From Solirubrobacterales bacterium (GTDB lineage: Bacteria > Actinomycetota > Thermoleophilia > Solirubrobacterales > 70-9), in NCBI GenBank assembly GCA_025936755.1, contig JAICSS010000007.1, positions 50,467 through 114,466 on the forward strand: a stretch of DNA of 64,000 nucleotides, read 5' to 3'. The first letter of the stretch is position 1; every line of letters starts with the position of its first letter. The position numbers and the translations under genes are program-made. This document shows, in pieces, positions 8,894-17,462 of the stretch. The notes beneath the pieces were generated by a model. The model was not told the DNA's origin, did not search any database, and worked only from the letters and a program-made list of their open reading frames with translations.

Positions 8894-8943
8894 GAACTGG
8901 CGCCAGCGCCTTCCCCGGCCAGGTGAGCCGGAGAGGAGCGCTT

Positions 8944-8973
8944 ATGAGAACATAGACGGACCGGAAATGTCAA
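8944..8973 (-). promoter_or_regulatory. promoter-like repeat, copy 1 (perfect -35 TTGACA)
   Basis: On the minus strand TTGACA (8973-8968) is followed by an 18-nt spacer and TCTCAT. The spacer holds GGTCCGTCTATGTTCT, which recurs in the promoter region of the NHL protein gene at 23662-23690. The -35 box overlaps the stop codon of the TetR-like gene. No minus-strand protein gene lies directly downstream, so it may drive a small RNA, be a remnant, or act as an operator. Confidence 0.5.
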
Positions 8974-9410
8974 GCAGGTCGCTTGGCAGGGCCGCGGTCC
9001 GCCCACCGCTTGGCCTCGCTGAAGCCGAGGTACGGCAGCAGCGTCAGCAGTACCAGCTCCGGCCGCAGCTCCTCGAGCCGGTCGAGGCGGCCGATTCGCA
9101 GATGGTCGCCGACCAGGCCGACCATTCCCGCCACCAGGGCCTCGTCCGTGGCCCCGGGAAGGCGCTGATCCGCCGGCGCTTTGACCCGCAAAAACCCCGC
9201 TAGACGGCCGACCACGCTTTCGTAGCGGCGCAGGGTGTCGCTGCCGGGCGCTCCATCGGAAGCGAGCGTCTCCGCCACCTCCGGGTGGGCGATCGCGTAG
9301 TCGACACCGGCGTAGATCCCGGCCGCGATCTGGGCCGGCCACTCCTCCTCCCTGGCGCAGGCGTCGAGCACTTTCGCTTCGAGGTTGGCCAGCGCCAGCG
9401 GGAACGCCAT
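8970..9410 (-). CDS. TetR-type C-terminal ligand-binding domain without HTH
   Basis: A 146-aa helical protein. EEEWPAQIAAGIYAGVDYAI, the central LVAGMVGLVGDHLRIGRLDRL and the ending LVLLTLLPYLGFSEAKRWAD look like the C-terminal ligand and dimer domain of actinobacterial TetR repressors. The N-terminal helix-turn-helix of about 50 residues is absent, and only 41 bp separate the start from the next gene's stop, so there is no room for it upstream. It is either a decayed regulator or a stand-alone effector-binding or dimerisation partner. The ATG at 9410 has no obvious ribosome site. Family assignment is by pattern only. Confidence 0.45.
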   Translation of the reverse strand: MAFPLALANLEAKVLDACAREEEWPAQIAAGIYAGVDYAIAHPEVAETLASDGAPGSDTLRRYESVVGRLAGFLRVKAPADQRLPGATDEALVAGMVGLVGDHLRIGRLDRLEELRPELVLLTLLPYLGFSEAKRWADRGPAKRPA

Positions 9411-9451
9411 CGAATTGGAACACTAACAGACCACAAAGTGCCTCCAGATGA

Positions 9452-10219
9452 CTAGCGAGCGCGACAGCTGCGGGCGATGCCGGTGCTGATGCGATGGCCG
9501 TCCTGGAGCGTGAAGGTCGCTTTGGCGAAGGAGAAGAAGCCGGCGGTGACTCGCTTCGGCAAGGGGCAGGAGGCGCTGAGGTAGCTGAACCGCTCGTTTC
9601 GGTAGGTGTAGCGGCGGAAGAGGTCCATCTCGAAGCGGGCGAAGCGGGGCCAGGGCCCCAGCGTCGCCGGCAGGTGGGCGACGAGCACCGTTCCGAACCT
9701 GCCGGGCCGCAGGTGGATCAGGAACGGGAGGACGACCGAGGTCGGGGGAAGGAGGGAGATGCCGTGGACGATCACGGCCCGGCGCCCGTGGATCCTGCCG
9801 TTGAAGGCGAGCAGCCTGGCGTGGACCGCGAACGGCGGCTGGTGGGGGACCTTCACCTGCGCCAGCATCCGGCCGGTGCCGATCAATGCCGGCCGGCACT
9901 CTTCGAGCGCGCGAGCGCTGGTGGTGTTCCGCAGCTGCCGCGGCGAGCAGGTCGGCAGGCCGCGGGTGGTGATCACGCCCTGCCCCGGAATTCCCAGTTC
10001 GACCTGGGTGACCCGCGGCAGGACGCTGCGATCGGCCGTTTCGAGGCCGGCCCGCAACTGGACCGAGACCGGTGCCGTCCTGTCCCGGGGCAGGGCCAGC
10101 GGCGCGAAGCGGCCGTCGAGGGAGACGATCAGGTTGCCGCGCTGGACGCGCTCGCCACGGGCGACGCCGGCCAGCGCCAGCGCCGCCAGCAGCAGGGCCA
10201 CGATGGCCCCTCGCCTCAT
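9452..10219 (-). CDS. secreted protein, paralogue of the 16690-17460 product
   Basis: A 255-aa protein starting MRRGAIVALLLAALALAGVA, a signal peptide. The mature part (GNLIVSLDGRFAPLALPRD..., TRGLPTCSPRQL, LIGTGRMLAQV, LLAFNGRIHGR, YLSASCPLP..., FSFAKATFTLQDGHRIS) aligns motif by motif with the 256-aa product of 16690-17460, so the two are paralogues. Paired cysteines occur around TCSP and EECR and near the end (SASCPLP, RSCRAR). I know no function for the family. The start overlaps the previous stop as ATGA (10219-10216), so it is coupled to the 161-aa gene and ends a minus-strand operon beginning with the MMPL transporter. Confidence 0.75.
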   Translation of the reverse strand: MRRGAIVALLLAALALAGVARGERVQRGNLIVSLDGRFAPLALPRDRTAPVSVQLRAGLETADRSVLPRVTQVELGIPGQGVITTRGLPTCSPRQLRNTTSARALEECRPALIGTGRMLAQVKVPHQPPFAVHARLLAFNGRIHGRRAVIVHGISLLPPTSVVLPFLIHLRPGRFGTVLVAHLPATLGPWPRFARFEMDLFRRYTYRNERFSYLSASCPLPKRVTAGFFSFAKATFTLQDGHRISTGIARSCRAR

Positions 10220-10701
10220 CCGTACCTCGAGAACTTGAAGCTGCACCAGTCGAAGCCGAAGGCGAGGACGACGTTGTTGGCGAGGTTGCCGTTGTGGATG
10301 AAGCGGGCGGTCAGGCGCTGCGCCTTGATCGGCTGGTCCCGCCGCAGCGCCTCGGTGATCTTGCGGAGATAGGACTCCTGACGGTTCAGGTAGGTGAACC
10401 ACCTGGCGAGGCGGTCGACGTCGGCTTCGGGCCTCGGCACGGCGGAGATCTGCTTGACGGTGCCGCCGAAGATCGAGGCCGCCCTGGCGAACTTCTTCGC
10501 CGCCGCCTCGAACCTTTCGGCCTTGATGTCGGCCCGGGCCCCCTTCATCGCCCGCTGCGTGGCGAGCGCGTCGGGCTTGCAGACCTTCTCCAGCGTCGCG
10601 ACGTATTCGTCGCGGGTCGGGGCTTCCGCCGCGGGGGCGGTCGCGGCGGCGAAGAGTGCCGCCGCGAGGAGCGAGAGGGTGACGGCGATCGGTCTAGGCA
10701 C
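10216..10701 (-). CDS. small secreted helical protein
   Basis: A 161-aa protein with a signal peptide (PRPIAVTLSLLAAALFAAATAPAAEA) and a helical body (TRDEYVATLEKVCKPDALATQ, KAERFEAAAKKFARAASIF, RQESYLRKITEALRRDQ). The last part, NVVLAFGFDWCSFKFSRYG, holds a second cysteine that could pair with the Cys of EKVCKPD. It starts at GTG 10701 and overlaps the MMPL stop by 8 bp; its own stop overlaps the next gene's ATG. Co-translation with an MMPL exporter and another secreted protein suggests a cell-envelope role; no known domain is recognised. Confidence 0.75.
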   Translation of the reverse strand: MPRPIAVTLSLLAAALFAAATAPAAEAPTRDEYVATLEKVCKPDALATQRAMKGARADIKAERFEAAAKKFARAASIFGGTVKQISAVPRPEADVDRLARWFTYLNRQESYLRKITEALRRDQPIKAQRLTARFIHNGNLANNVVLAFGFDWCSFKFSRYG

Positions 10702-13700
10702 TGCTCGGCCTCGCTTCCGGCTCGGAGATCAACAGGTTACGGCGGGGAAGGACCCGCTCCAGCAACGGCGGCACCCGCCAGACGCGGTCGCCCAGCAGCA
10801 GCATCAGCGCCGGCAGCAGGACGATCCGGACGACGGTCGCGTCGAGCAGGATCGCCACCGTCAGCCCCACCCCCATCTGGCTCACGGTCGCGATCGGGGC
10901 GGCGGCGAAGGAGACGAAGACGGCGGCCATGATCGCCGCGGCGCCGGTGACGACGCCGGCGGTGCGCTCGAGGCCGAAGGCGATCGCGGCGCGGTTGTCG
11001 CCGTCGGCCTCGTAGCTCTCCCGCATCCGCGCGATCAGGAACACCGCGTAGTCGATCGAGAGCCCGAAGGTGACGCCGAAGATCGCACCGGCGCCGACGG
11101 TGTCGACGTAGGGGTGGCCGCCGAGCGGATAGCCGTCGGGGATCCGGCAGACGAGCGTCATCACCCCGATCGCGGCGGCGACCGAGGCGAGGTTGAGACA
11201 GACCGTCAGCAGCGCCAGGAGCGGCGCCCGCAGGATCACGACGAGGGCCAGCAGGGTGAAGAGGACGAAGGCGCCGATCACCAGCGGCAGCCGCGCTTCG
11301 GTCGCTTCGCCATAGGTGTTGAGGGTGGCGGCGCCGCCGGTGACGCCGGTCCGCAGCCCGCTCGCCGCCGCCAGCCGCGCCGCCTCGGCCTCGAGCCGCG
11401 CGCCGGTGCGCCGCGAGCCCTCGCTGTTGAACGGGTAATCGGAGACGACGAGCATCCGCGCGGCCTGACCGCCGCGATCGACGCTGATCGCCTCGCCGGC
11501 TTGGGCGCGCGGCCGCGGCGGCGCGCCGTCGAGGGCGGAGAGGACGAAGTAGCCGGAGTCGAAGAGGCCGGGGGATTGCCGCCGCAGCGCTTCGGCGCCG
11601 AGGGCGAGCGGCGTCGCCACGGCGCTCACCCGGCCCCCGGCCGCGGCGAGCTTCCTCTGCAGCGGATAGGCGCGGTGGAACCCTTCCGAGAGCCCGCTCC
11701 GCAGCGCCCCGGCGCCGCCTTCGAGTTCGACCAGGCCGCCGGCGAGGCGTTCGGCGCCGTCGCCGAGGCGATCGAGGCCGTCGCCGAGGCCGGCGGTGGC
11801 GTCGGCGAGCCTGCCGACCCCGTCTTCGAGCCGGGCGCCGCCGGGGACGAGGCGGTTGAGGCCGCCGTTGACTCCCTGGGCGACGTCGCGCAGGCGGCGA
11901 ACTTCGGTGCGGTTGGCGGCGACGGTGCGGGCGAGGATGCGGGCCTGGTCGGCGAGCGGCTGCAGGGACGGGTCTTCGGCCGCCGCGCCTTCGAGCTCGC
12001 GGGCGAGCTTGCGCGACCGGGCCTGCTCGCCGCCGCGCAGGCGCGGCACCAGCGAGCGCAGGCCGAGGGTGAGGCTGAGGCTGCCGACCGAGACTTCGCG
12101 CTGACCGCGGGCGAGGCGCCTGCTGCCCTCCTGCAGGCGACCGATCGCCGCGGTCGCTTCTTCGCCCCGGCCGGCGGCGCGCTTCAGCTCGGAGGCGATC
12201 GTGCCGGCGCCGGCAGCCGCGCGCTGGGAGCCGTCGGCGAGCAGACCGCTCCCCGCCGCCCCTTCGGCGAGGCCGGAGCGGAGCTCGGAGACCGCGTCGG
12301 CGGCGCGGCGCAGGCCGGGCCCGAGCTTCTCGAGCTGCGCCGTGCCTTCGGCTCCCTCGGCCGTGAGCCTGCTCCCGAGCGAGCGCAGCGGCGCGGCGCG
12401 GCGGGCGACCGGTCCCGGCCCGATCACCGTCCTCACCCCGGGCTGGGCGGCGATCCGCCGCTGCCAGCGCTCCAGCGCCGCCAGGTGGCGGCGGTCGGTG
12501 ATCGGACCGTGCTCGCTGGCGGCGACGAGGACGAACGGCGCCTCCCAGCCGGGACCGACGGCGCGGTCGATCGCCTCCGCGTCTTCCCGGGCGGGATTCG
12601 AGCTCGGCAGCTCGTCGATCCCCGGGGCGCCGGTGGTGAAGCCGAGCACCGGCAGGGTCAGCAGGAACAGGGGCGCGGCGACCAGGCAGGCGGCCAGCGC
12701 CGGGTTGCGCAGCGCCCGCGCCGCCGCGGCGGCGACCGTCGAGCGCTCCCCCGGCCGCGACGCTGGCCCGATCCGCGCGGCGTTGATCCGCGGCCCGAGC
12801 AGGCCAAGCAACGCCGGCACCGCCAGGGTCGAGACGACGACGCTGATCACGGTCACGACCGCCGTCGCGGTGGCGAGAGAGAGCAGCAGCGAGCCCGGCT
12901 GGAGGAAGGCGGAGAAGACGAGGGCGACGATCAGGGTGACGCCGGCGAAGAGGGTGGTGCGGCCGGCCGTCGATCGGGCAATGGCGGCGGCCCGCCAGGG
13001 ATCCGGATCGCGCTCCAGCTCCTCGCGGAAGCGGGAGACGATCAGCAGCGAGTAGTCGACCCCGAGCGCCAGGCCCATCATCGTGCAGACGACGAGGGCG
13101 AGGGCGTCGATCGTCATCAGCCCGGAGAGCAGCGAGAGCACGCCGCGCCCGGCGAGGACGGTGAGGGCGCCGAAGGCGAGCGGGATCGCCGCGGCGACGA
13201 CCGAGCGGAAGACGAAGAGGAGGACGAGGATCAGCAGCGGCGCCGCCAGCAGCTCCGCCCGCTCGGTCGAGCCGAGCGATTCCTCCTGCAGGGCCCGCGA
13301 GACGGTGGCGAAGCCGGACTGGGTGGCGACCACCGGCTCGCGCACGCGAGCTTCGAGCGTTCGGTCCAGCTCGGGGACCACGTCCCGCATCGCCTGCGCA
13401 AGCGGTACGCGGAAGTCGACTAAAACGAGGGCCTTGTCGCGGTCGGGCCGGAGCGAGTTGAGCGAGCCCCGGTCCCAGGGAGAGAGCACCGTCGCCCGGC
13501 GCTCGCGCCGAAGGGCCGCCACCAGGCGCGGCCCCTGCCGATCGACCGCCGCCGCCGGCCCGCGCAGCAGGACGACGAAAGGCGAGGAGTCGCCGAAATG
13601 GCTCTCCTCCAAGGTTTCACCATTCGATGCAGCGGTTCCGGGGACGCGCAGCGAGAGCGGCGAGAGCTCGTCGACCACGCCCGCGCCGGCGACCCCCAAA

Positions 13701-13756
13701 GCCAGACAGGCCAGCACCACGACCGCGAGGCCGGTCAGGCCGCGGCGGCGGCTCAC
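10694..13756 (-). CDS. MMPL/RND-family membrane transporter
   Basis: About 1,020 aa with the RND layout: one N-terminal TM helix, a large extracellular loop, a block of about five TM helices, a second loop rich in LxxGLxxLxxG helical repeats (coiled-coil-like, roughly residues 480-690) and a second TM block. GVDYSLLIVSRFREELERD and FGLSIDYAVFLIARMRESYEAD are the duplicated TM4-type segments with the Asp-Tyr pair used for proton relay in MmpL proteins. MmpL pumps move lipids or siderophores to the envelope; the substrate is unknown here. GTG at 13756 is preferred because GGAGGG lies 10 nt upstream; ATG at 13777 is an in-frame alternative without a ribosome site. Confidence 0.85.
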   Translation of the reverse strand: MSRRRGLTGLAVVVLACLALGVAGAGVVDELSPLSLRVPGTAASNGETLEESHFGDSSPFVVLLRGPAAAVDRQGPRLVAALRRERRATVLSPWDRGSLNSLRPDRDKALVLVDFRVPLAQAMRDVVPELDRTLEARVREPVVATQSGFATVSRALQEESLGSTERAELLAAPLLILVLLFVFRSVVAAAIPLAFGALTVLAGRGVLSLLSGLMTIDALALVVCTMMGLALGVDYSLLIVSRFREELERDPDPWRAAAIARSTAGRTTLFAGVTLIVALVFSAFLQPGSLLLSLATATAVVTVISVVVSTLAVPALLGLLGPRINAARIGPASRPGERSTVAAAAARALRNPALAACLVAAPLFLLTLPVLGFTTGAPGIDELPSSNPAREDAEAIDRAVGPGWEAPFVLVAASEHGPITDRRHLAALERWQRRIAAQPGVRTVIGPGPVARRAAPLRSLGSRLTAEGAEGTAQLEKLGPGLRRAADAVSELRSGLAEGAAGSGLLADGSQRAAAGAGTIASELKRAAGRGEEATAAIGRLQEGSRRLARGQREVSVGSLSLTLGLRSLVPRLRGGEQARSRKLARELEGAAAEDPSLQPLADQARILARTVAANRTEVRRLRDVAQGVNGGLNRLVPGGARLEDGVGRLADATAGLGDGLDRLGDGAERLAGGLVELEGGAGALRSGLSEGFHRAYPLQRKLAAAGGRVSAVATPLALGAEALRRQSPGLFDSGYFVLSALDGAPPRPRAQAGEAISVDRGGQAARMLVVSDYPFNSEGSRRTGARLEAEAARLAAASGLRTGVTGGAATLNTYGEATEARLPLVIGAFVLFTLLALVVILRAPLLALLTVCLNLASVAAAIGVMTLVCRIPDGYPLGGHPYVDTVGAGAIFGVTFGLSIDYAVFLIARMRESYEADGDNRAAIAFGLERTAGVVTGAAAIMAAVFVSFAAAPIATVSQMGVGLTVAILLDATVVRIVLLPALMLLLGDRVWRVPPLLERVLPRRNLLISEPEARPSSA

Positions 13757-13780
13757 GCTCCGGTTTCCCTCCCCCATTAG

Positions 13781-13807
13781 ACGCCGAGTCTACGAGAGAC
13801 TCGGCGT
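13781..13807. promoter_or_regulatory. 11-bp perfect inverted repeat upstream of the MMPL gene
   Basis: ACGCCGAGTCT (13781-13791) and AGACTCGGCGT (13797-13807) surround ACGAG. The repeat lies in the 77-bp gap between the 945-aa protein stop and the MMPL start, 24 bp before the preferred GTG. It may be a terminator for the upstream genes, a 5' leader hairpin or a repressor operator; no T-run follows on either strand. Confidence 0.5.
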
Positions 13808-13833
13808 GCCAGTGGTACGTCTCTGTTCTGCTT

Positions 13834-16671
13834 CTAGCGCTTCCTGGGCGAGTTCCCGCAACCCACCTTCACCGGGGGGTTGGAGACCGAGCGCTTGCCG
13901 TTCTGGCCGGTGAAGTCGGCCCTCGCGCGAGGCCTCGCCCGGCAGAGCTCGGTGTTGTTGACCAGCAGGCCCTTCCTCCCTCCCTCCAGGACCAGGCGGA
14001 GCTTGCGCAGGGGAAGGTCGGGGAGGGCTGCGAGGCCGATCCGGATCCTCCCCCCCACCGCGTCGACCCGGCCGTCCAGGTCGAGGCGGATCCGCCCGTC
14101 GAGGGAGGCCGCCACGTCGGGGAGCCGGTGGGAGCCTTCCCGCAGGAAGACCGGCCCCGCGAGCGGCCGGTCGAGCAGCGGCGACCAGGCCTCGAGGCGA
14201 CCGATTCGGGCGCTCGCCGGGCAGCGGTCGCTGCGGAAGCGAGGGCGGGAGCAGACGTTCCGGACGTGTGAGAGGTCGAGCATCTCGGTCCTCGGCAGGA
14301 GAACGCCGAGGCGCCGCAGGTTGGCGTCGCCGGGGCGGGCGGTGAGCGTCGCCCGCAGCTCCGGGTTCGCGCTCCGGTGGGTCGGTCCCGCGAGGGAGAT
14401 CCTCAGCCTCGGCCTGAAGCCCAGCGTCAGGCAGTGGGCCGCCTGGAAGCGGGTCGAGGCCGAGGAGACGGCCCCGCCCCTGGCTTCCAGGCTCGCGGCG
14501 AGCGAGAGAGGCGCGCAGCTGGTCGGGTTGACCGTGAAACCGGGACGGTCGAGGAGGATGCGGAGGTCCCGGACGTGGGGACGGATGCCGCGAACCAGCT
14601 CCGGTATCGAACCCCCCGCCCCCAGCTCGAGCCGCATCCGGGCAGTCCTGCGGTCGACCTCCACCCCGGCGCGAATCGTCTGCGTGCCGAGGTCGAACGC
14701 CCCGACTCTCGCCGCCACGATCACCGCCAGGGAGAGAGGGGCGTCTTCATATGGACCAGCCAGGTACACCCTGCCGTGAACGTAGGAGAGCCCGGCGCCC
14801 GCCCCGATGCCGACCCTGGCCGTTCCCACCTCGCTGGCGGCGGGGCAGGAGGGTTCGCGCATCTCCGCGGCGCCGGATTTCGCCGCCGCCGTCGCGATCT
14901 CGCTCTCGGTGCAGGTCTCGACCCCAGCCAGCCGGGCCGAGACACCGGCGGGCAGCCTCGCCGAGAATGAGCTGACTTCGGGTTCGCCGTCCCGACGGGA
15001 GATCTGGACGACGAGGGGCGAGTAGGAGCCGGCCTCGTTGTCGAGGGTCCCGGCGACCACGGTGGGTTCGAAGGGAGGCGCCGCGCCGGCCTCGCAAGGT
15101 TCCCCGGCGGCGGTCTTGTCGGTCGTGAAGGCGCTGGAGCGGTGCGCGACCTCGCTCGGCCGCGGATGGGCGGGGTCCGACGCCGACCAGGGCACGAATT
15201 CCGCCTCGGCCGTGTGCGGTCCGCAGGTCCTCGGGCTCAACAAGGGCGAACGCTGGCCCTCGCGGAAGCTCAACCGGAAGCGGGAGATCGGCATCTGGGG
15301 GAGGTCGTCGAACCGGGCCGTCAGCCGGCCGCTCGCGGGGTCGGCGGCGATCTCCCCCGCGAGCTTGATCGAGACGCCGCGTTCGGGATCCTTGGCGACG
15401 ACATAGGCGGCGAGCAGGGAGCCGAAGGGATTCTCGTAGGGCTTCGCCAGGTAGATCGTGCCGGGAACCGCCTCCTTCAGCAGCGGGGTCTCGATCGACA
15501 CCGTCCCGAGCTTCGAGCCGTTCGGGCAGCCGCTGCCCGGCGCCGAGGTCGCGGTCTCGGCCTCGTAGCCGACACGGGTGCAGACAGCCAGCCCTTCGGC
15601 CGCCGACGGGTTCAGCGACATCTCCTGCGGCAGGTCCAGAACGATCCGTTTCACCGCCGCTTGCGAGATCCCGCTGGGGTCTTCGAGGGGCCCGGCTGGG
15701 ATCTCCCACTCGACGTTCACCCCAGCGGGCGCTTCGGCCCGGTCGTTCGTCGGCGCCAGGGATATCTGCGGCGTGAAGGGGACCCGGTCGCAGCCGCTGG
15801 TGAGGACCGGCACCGGAGGCGTCGAGCCGTCATGGGCCAGGTAGCCCGCTTCGACGAAGAGGCCCGGCCGGGTCCAGGAGTCTGCCCGGAGCGAGGTGAC
15901 GGCAGCGCCGTCGGAACAGCTGGTCGCGTTGGTGAGGAAGGCCCGCGGGGCGATCTCGGCCGGCACCGGCTCCGGGCAGCCGCTCACGGGGTCGGGCAGG
16001 GCGCAGCGTTCCGGATCGTGCCGGGGGTCCGCGGGGACCCCCCAGATGGTGGTGGTCGCCCCGATCACCGGCACCGTCTGGTTGACGTTGGGAAGCGTGA
16101 GGTCGAGCCCGTAGTCGGACTCGCTGCGAAGGTGCGAGTACATGTGGACGACGACGCCGAGCGCGTTGAAGGCGAAGCTCGACGGAGTGCCGGGGGGAAC
16201 CTCCATGTTGTAGAGGGCGTACTCCTGCTCCTCGACCGAGCCGAGGAAGTTGACCTCGAGCGCGACGACGCCGATCTGGGTGTTGGCGGGGCAGTGGGTT
16301 TCGGCTCCGAAACCGCTCATGTCCTGCTCCGAGCAGCGGGGCACCGCGGTCGGGTTGCCGACGAGCCCCGCGGGAAGCCGGATGATCAGGTCCTTCGGGC
16401 TCTCGTCGGGCAGCTCTTCACCGGCCGCGCCGACCGTGTTGAAGCGGACGTGGGTGGTGATCTCGTAGGGATGACCGCCCGCCTGGACCGCCGGGCTGCC
16501 GTCCGCTTCGGCCAGGCTGCCGTCGAATTCGGAGATGCCGAAGGCCGCGCTTGCGGAGGCGGGTACCAGCGCCAGCAGGGTCGCCCAAACGGCAGCCGAG
16601 GCGAGGACGCGCAGGTGTCGCCGCGCCGAGACAGAGCCCGCTGAAGCGCGCTTTCTCAAACCCGCGGACAA
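13834..16671 (-). CDS. large secreted protein, paralogue of the 17463-20312 product
   Basis: A 945-aa protein with a basic N-terminus and signal peptide ending near ASASA, followed by AFGISEFDGSLAEADGSPAVQAG. It matches the 949-aa product of 17463-20312 along its full length: VPPGTPSSFAFNALGVVVHM, IWGVPADPRHDPERCA, FRLSFREGQRSPLLSP and GLLVNNTELC all have counterparts. Cysteines are frequent and evenly placed, fitting an exported disulphide-rich beta protein. I recognise no characterised domain. The frame opens with TTG at 16671 (a second TTG lies at 16659); no ATG exists before the signal peptide, so the exact start is uncertain. It follows the 256-aa gene by 18 bp. Confidence 0.8.
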   Translation of the reverse strand: MSAGLRKRASAGSVSARRHLRVLASAAVWATLLALVPASASAAFGISEFDGSLAEADGSPAVQAGGHPYEITTHVRFNTVGAAGEELPDESPKDLIIRLPAGLVGNPTAVPRCSEQDMSGFGAETHCPANTQIGVVALEVNFLGSVEEQEYALYNMEVPPGTPSSFAFNALGVVVHMYSHLRSESDYGLDLTLPNVNQTVPVIGATTTIWGVPADPRHDPERCALPDPVSGCPEPVPAEIAPRAFLTNATSCSDGAAVTSLRADSWTRPGLFVEAGYLAHDGSTPPVPVLTSGCDRVPFTPQISLAPTNDRAEAPAGVNVEWEIPAGPLEDPSGISQAAVKRIVLDLPQEMSLNPSAAEGLAVCTRVGYEAETATSAPGSGCPNGSKLGTVSIETPLLKEAVPGTIYLAKPYENPFGSLLAAYVVAKDPERGVSIKLAGEIAADPASGRLTARFDDLPQMPISRFRLSFREGQRSPLLSPRTCGPHTAEAEFVPWSASDPAHPRPSEVAHRSSAFTTDKTAAGEPCEAGAAPPFEPTVVAGTLDNEAGSYSPLVVQISRRDGEPEVSSFSARLPAGVSARLAGVETCTESEIATAAAKSGAAEMREPSCPAASEVGTARVGIGAGAGLSYVHGRVYLAGPYEDAPLSLAVIVAARVGAFDLGTQTIRAGVEVDRRTARMRLELGAGGSIPELVRGIRPHVRDLRILLDRPGFTVNPTSCAPLSLAASLEARGGAVSSASTRFQAAHCLTLGFRPRLRISLAGPTHRSANPELRATLTARPGDANLRRLGVLLPRTEMLDLSHVRNVCSRPRFRSDRCPASARIGRLEAWSPLLDRPLAGPVFLREGSHRLPDVAASLDGRIRLDLDGRVDAVGGRIRIGLAALPDLPLRKLRLVLEGGRKGLLVNNTELCRARPRARADFTGQNGKRSVSNPPVKVGCGNSPRKR

Positions 16672-16689
16672 GGTAGCGGACCGCGCCGT

Positions 16690-17460
16690 TCAGCTGCGAA
16701 CGCGGCAACTGCGGGTGAGCGTCGCGCTCAACGAGCGGCCGTCTTCGAAGCCGAAGGTGGCCTTGGCGAGGTTGAAGGTGGCGCCGCGAAAGCCCTTCGG
16801 CGCAGGACAGCCGGCCGAGATGTAGCTGCGCTCGCGGCCGCGGTAGCGGAAGCTGCGATCGAGCTTGAGGTCGATCCGCCTGACGAAGCCCCATTCGTCG
16901 GCGACCTGGGGCAGCTCGGCGACCAGCGCGGTCCCGTACTGGCCGCTGGCATGGCGCACCTCGAAGGGCAGGACGAAGGAGGTCGGCAGCGGTTCGGTCC
17001 CGTAGATGTGGGCGTAGATCACGGGCCTGCCGTGGAGGTTCCCGTTGAAGGCGAGGATCGTGCCGTTGGAGGGGAACGGCGACTGTTCGGGCAGGGCGAC
17101 CCGGGCTCTGAAGGTCCCCCTCCCCACCAGCGAGCGCCGGCAGGCCTTGACCGCTTCCTCGGTGGTCGAGGGCTGGATCTGGTGGAAGTTGCAGCGCGGA
17201 AGCCCCCGGGTGTCCAGGTGGCCGTTGCGGTTGATCGCGATCGTGATCGAGCGCAGCTGCGGCGGCGCGGCGCCGTCGACTGCCTTGATCCGGCCGCCCA
17301 GCGTCACCGACACCGGCGCGTTGCCGTGCCGGGGCAGCGCGCTGGGCGCGATCCTCCCCTCGAAGGAGACCCTCAGGTTCCCCTCCTGGGCGACCTCGGC
17401 GACCGCCAGGGGTGCGATCGCCAGGAGCAGGAGGGGAACGAGGATCGCACCTCTGCGCAC
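16690..17460 (-). CDS. secreted protein, paralogue of the 9452-10219 product
   Basis: A 256-aa protein with signal peptide (RRGAILVPLLLLAIAPLAVA) and the same motif series as the 255-aa product of 9452-10219: GNLRVSFEGRIAPSALPRHG, TRGLPRCNFHQIQ, LVGRGTFRARVALPEQ, ILAFNGNLHGRPV, ISAGCPAPKGFRGATFNLAKA and LTRSCRVRS. The start is GTG at 17460, only 2 bp after the stop of the 949-aa gene, so the two are almost certainly co-transcribed. Function unknown. The repeated pairing of this small family with the large secreted family suggests that they work together at the cell surface. Confidence 0.8.
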   Translation of the reverse strand: MRRGAILVPLLLLAIAPLAVAEVAQEGNLRVSFEGRIAPSALPRHGNAPVSVTLGGRIKAVDGAAPPQLRSITIAINRNGHLDTRGLPRCNFHQIQPSTTEEAVKACRRSLVGRGTFRARVALPEQSPFPSNGTILAFNGNLHGRPVIYAHIYGTEPLPTSFVLPFEVRHASGQYGTALVAELPQVADEWGFVRRIDLKLDRSFRYRGRERSYISAGCPAPKGFRGATFNLAKATFGFEDGRSLSATLTRSCRVRS

Positions 17461-17462
17461 CG

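Noticed and set aside
10394..13423. A 1,009-codon open frame on the plus strand over the MMPL gene
   Set aside because: Composition is Gly/Arg/Asp-rich without any domain, while the opposite frame encodes a clear MMPL transporter with transmembrane blocks.
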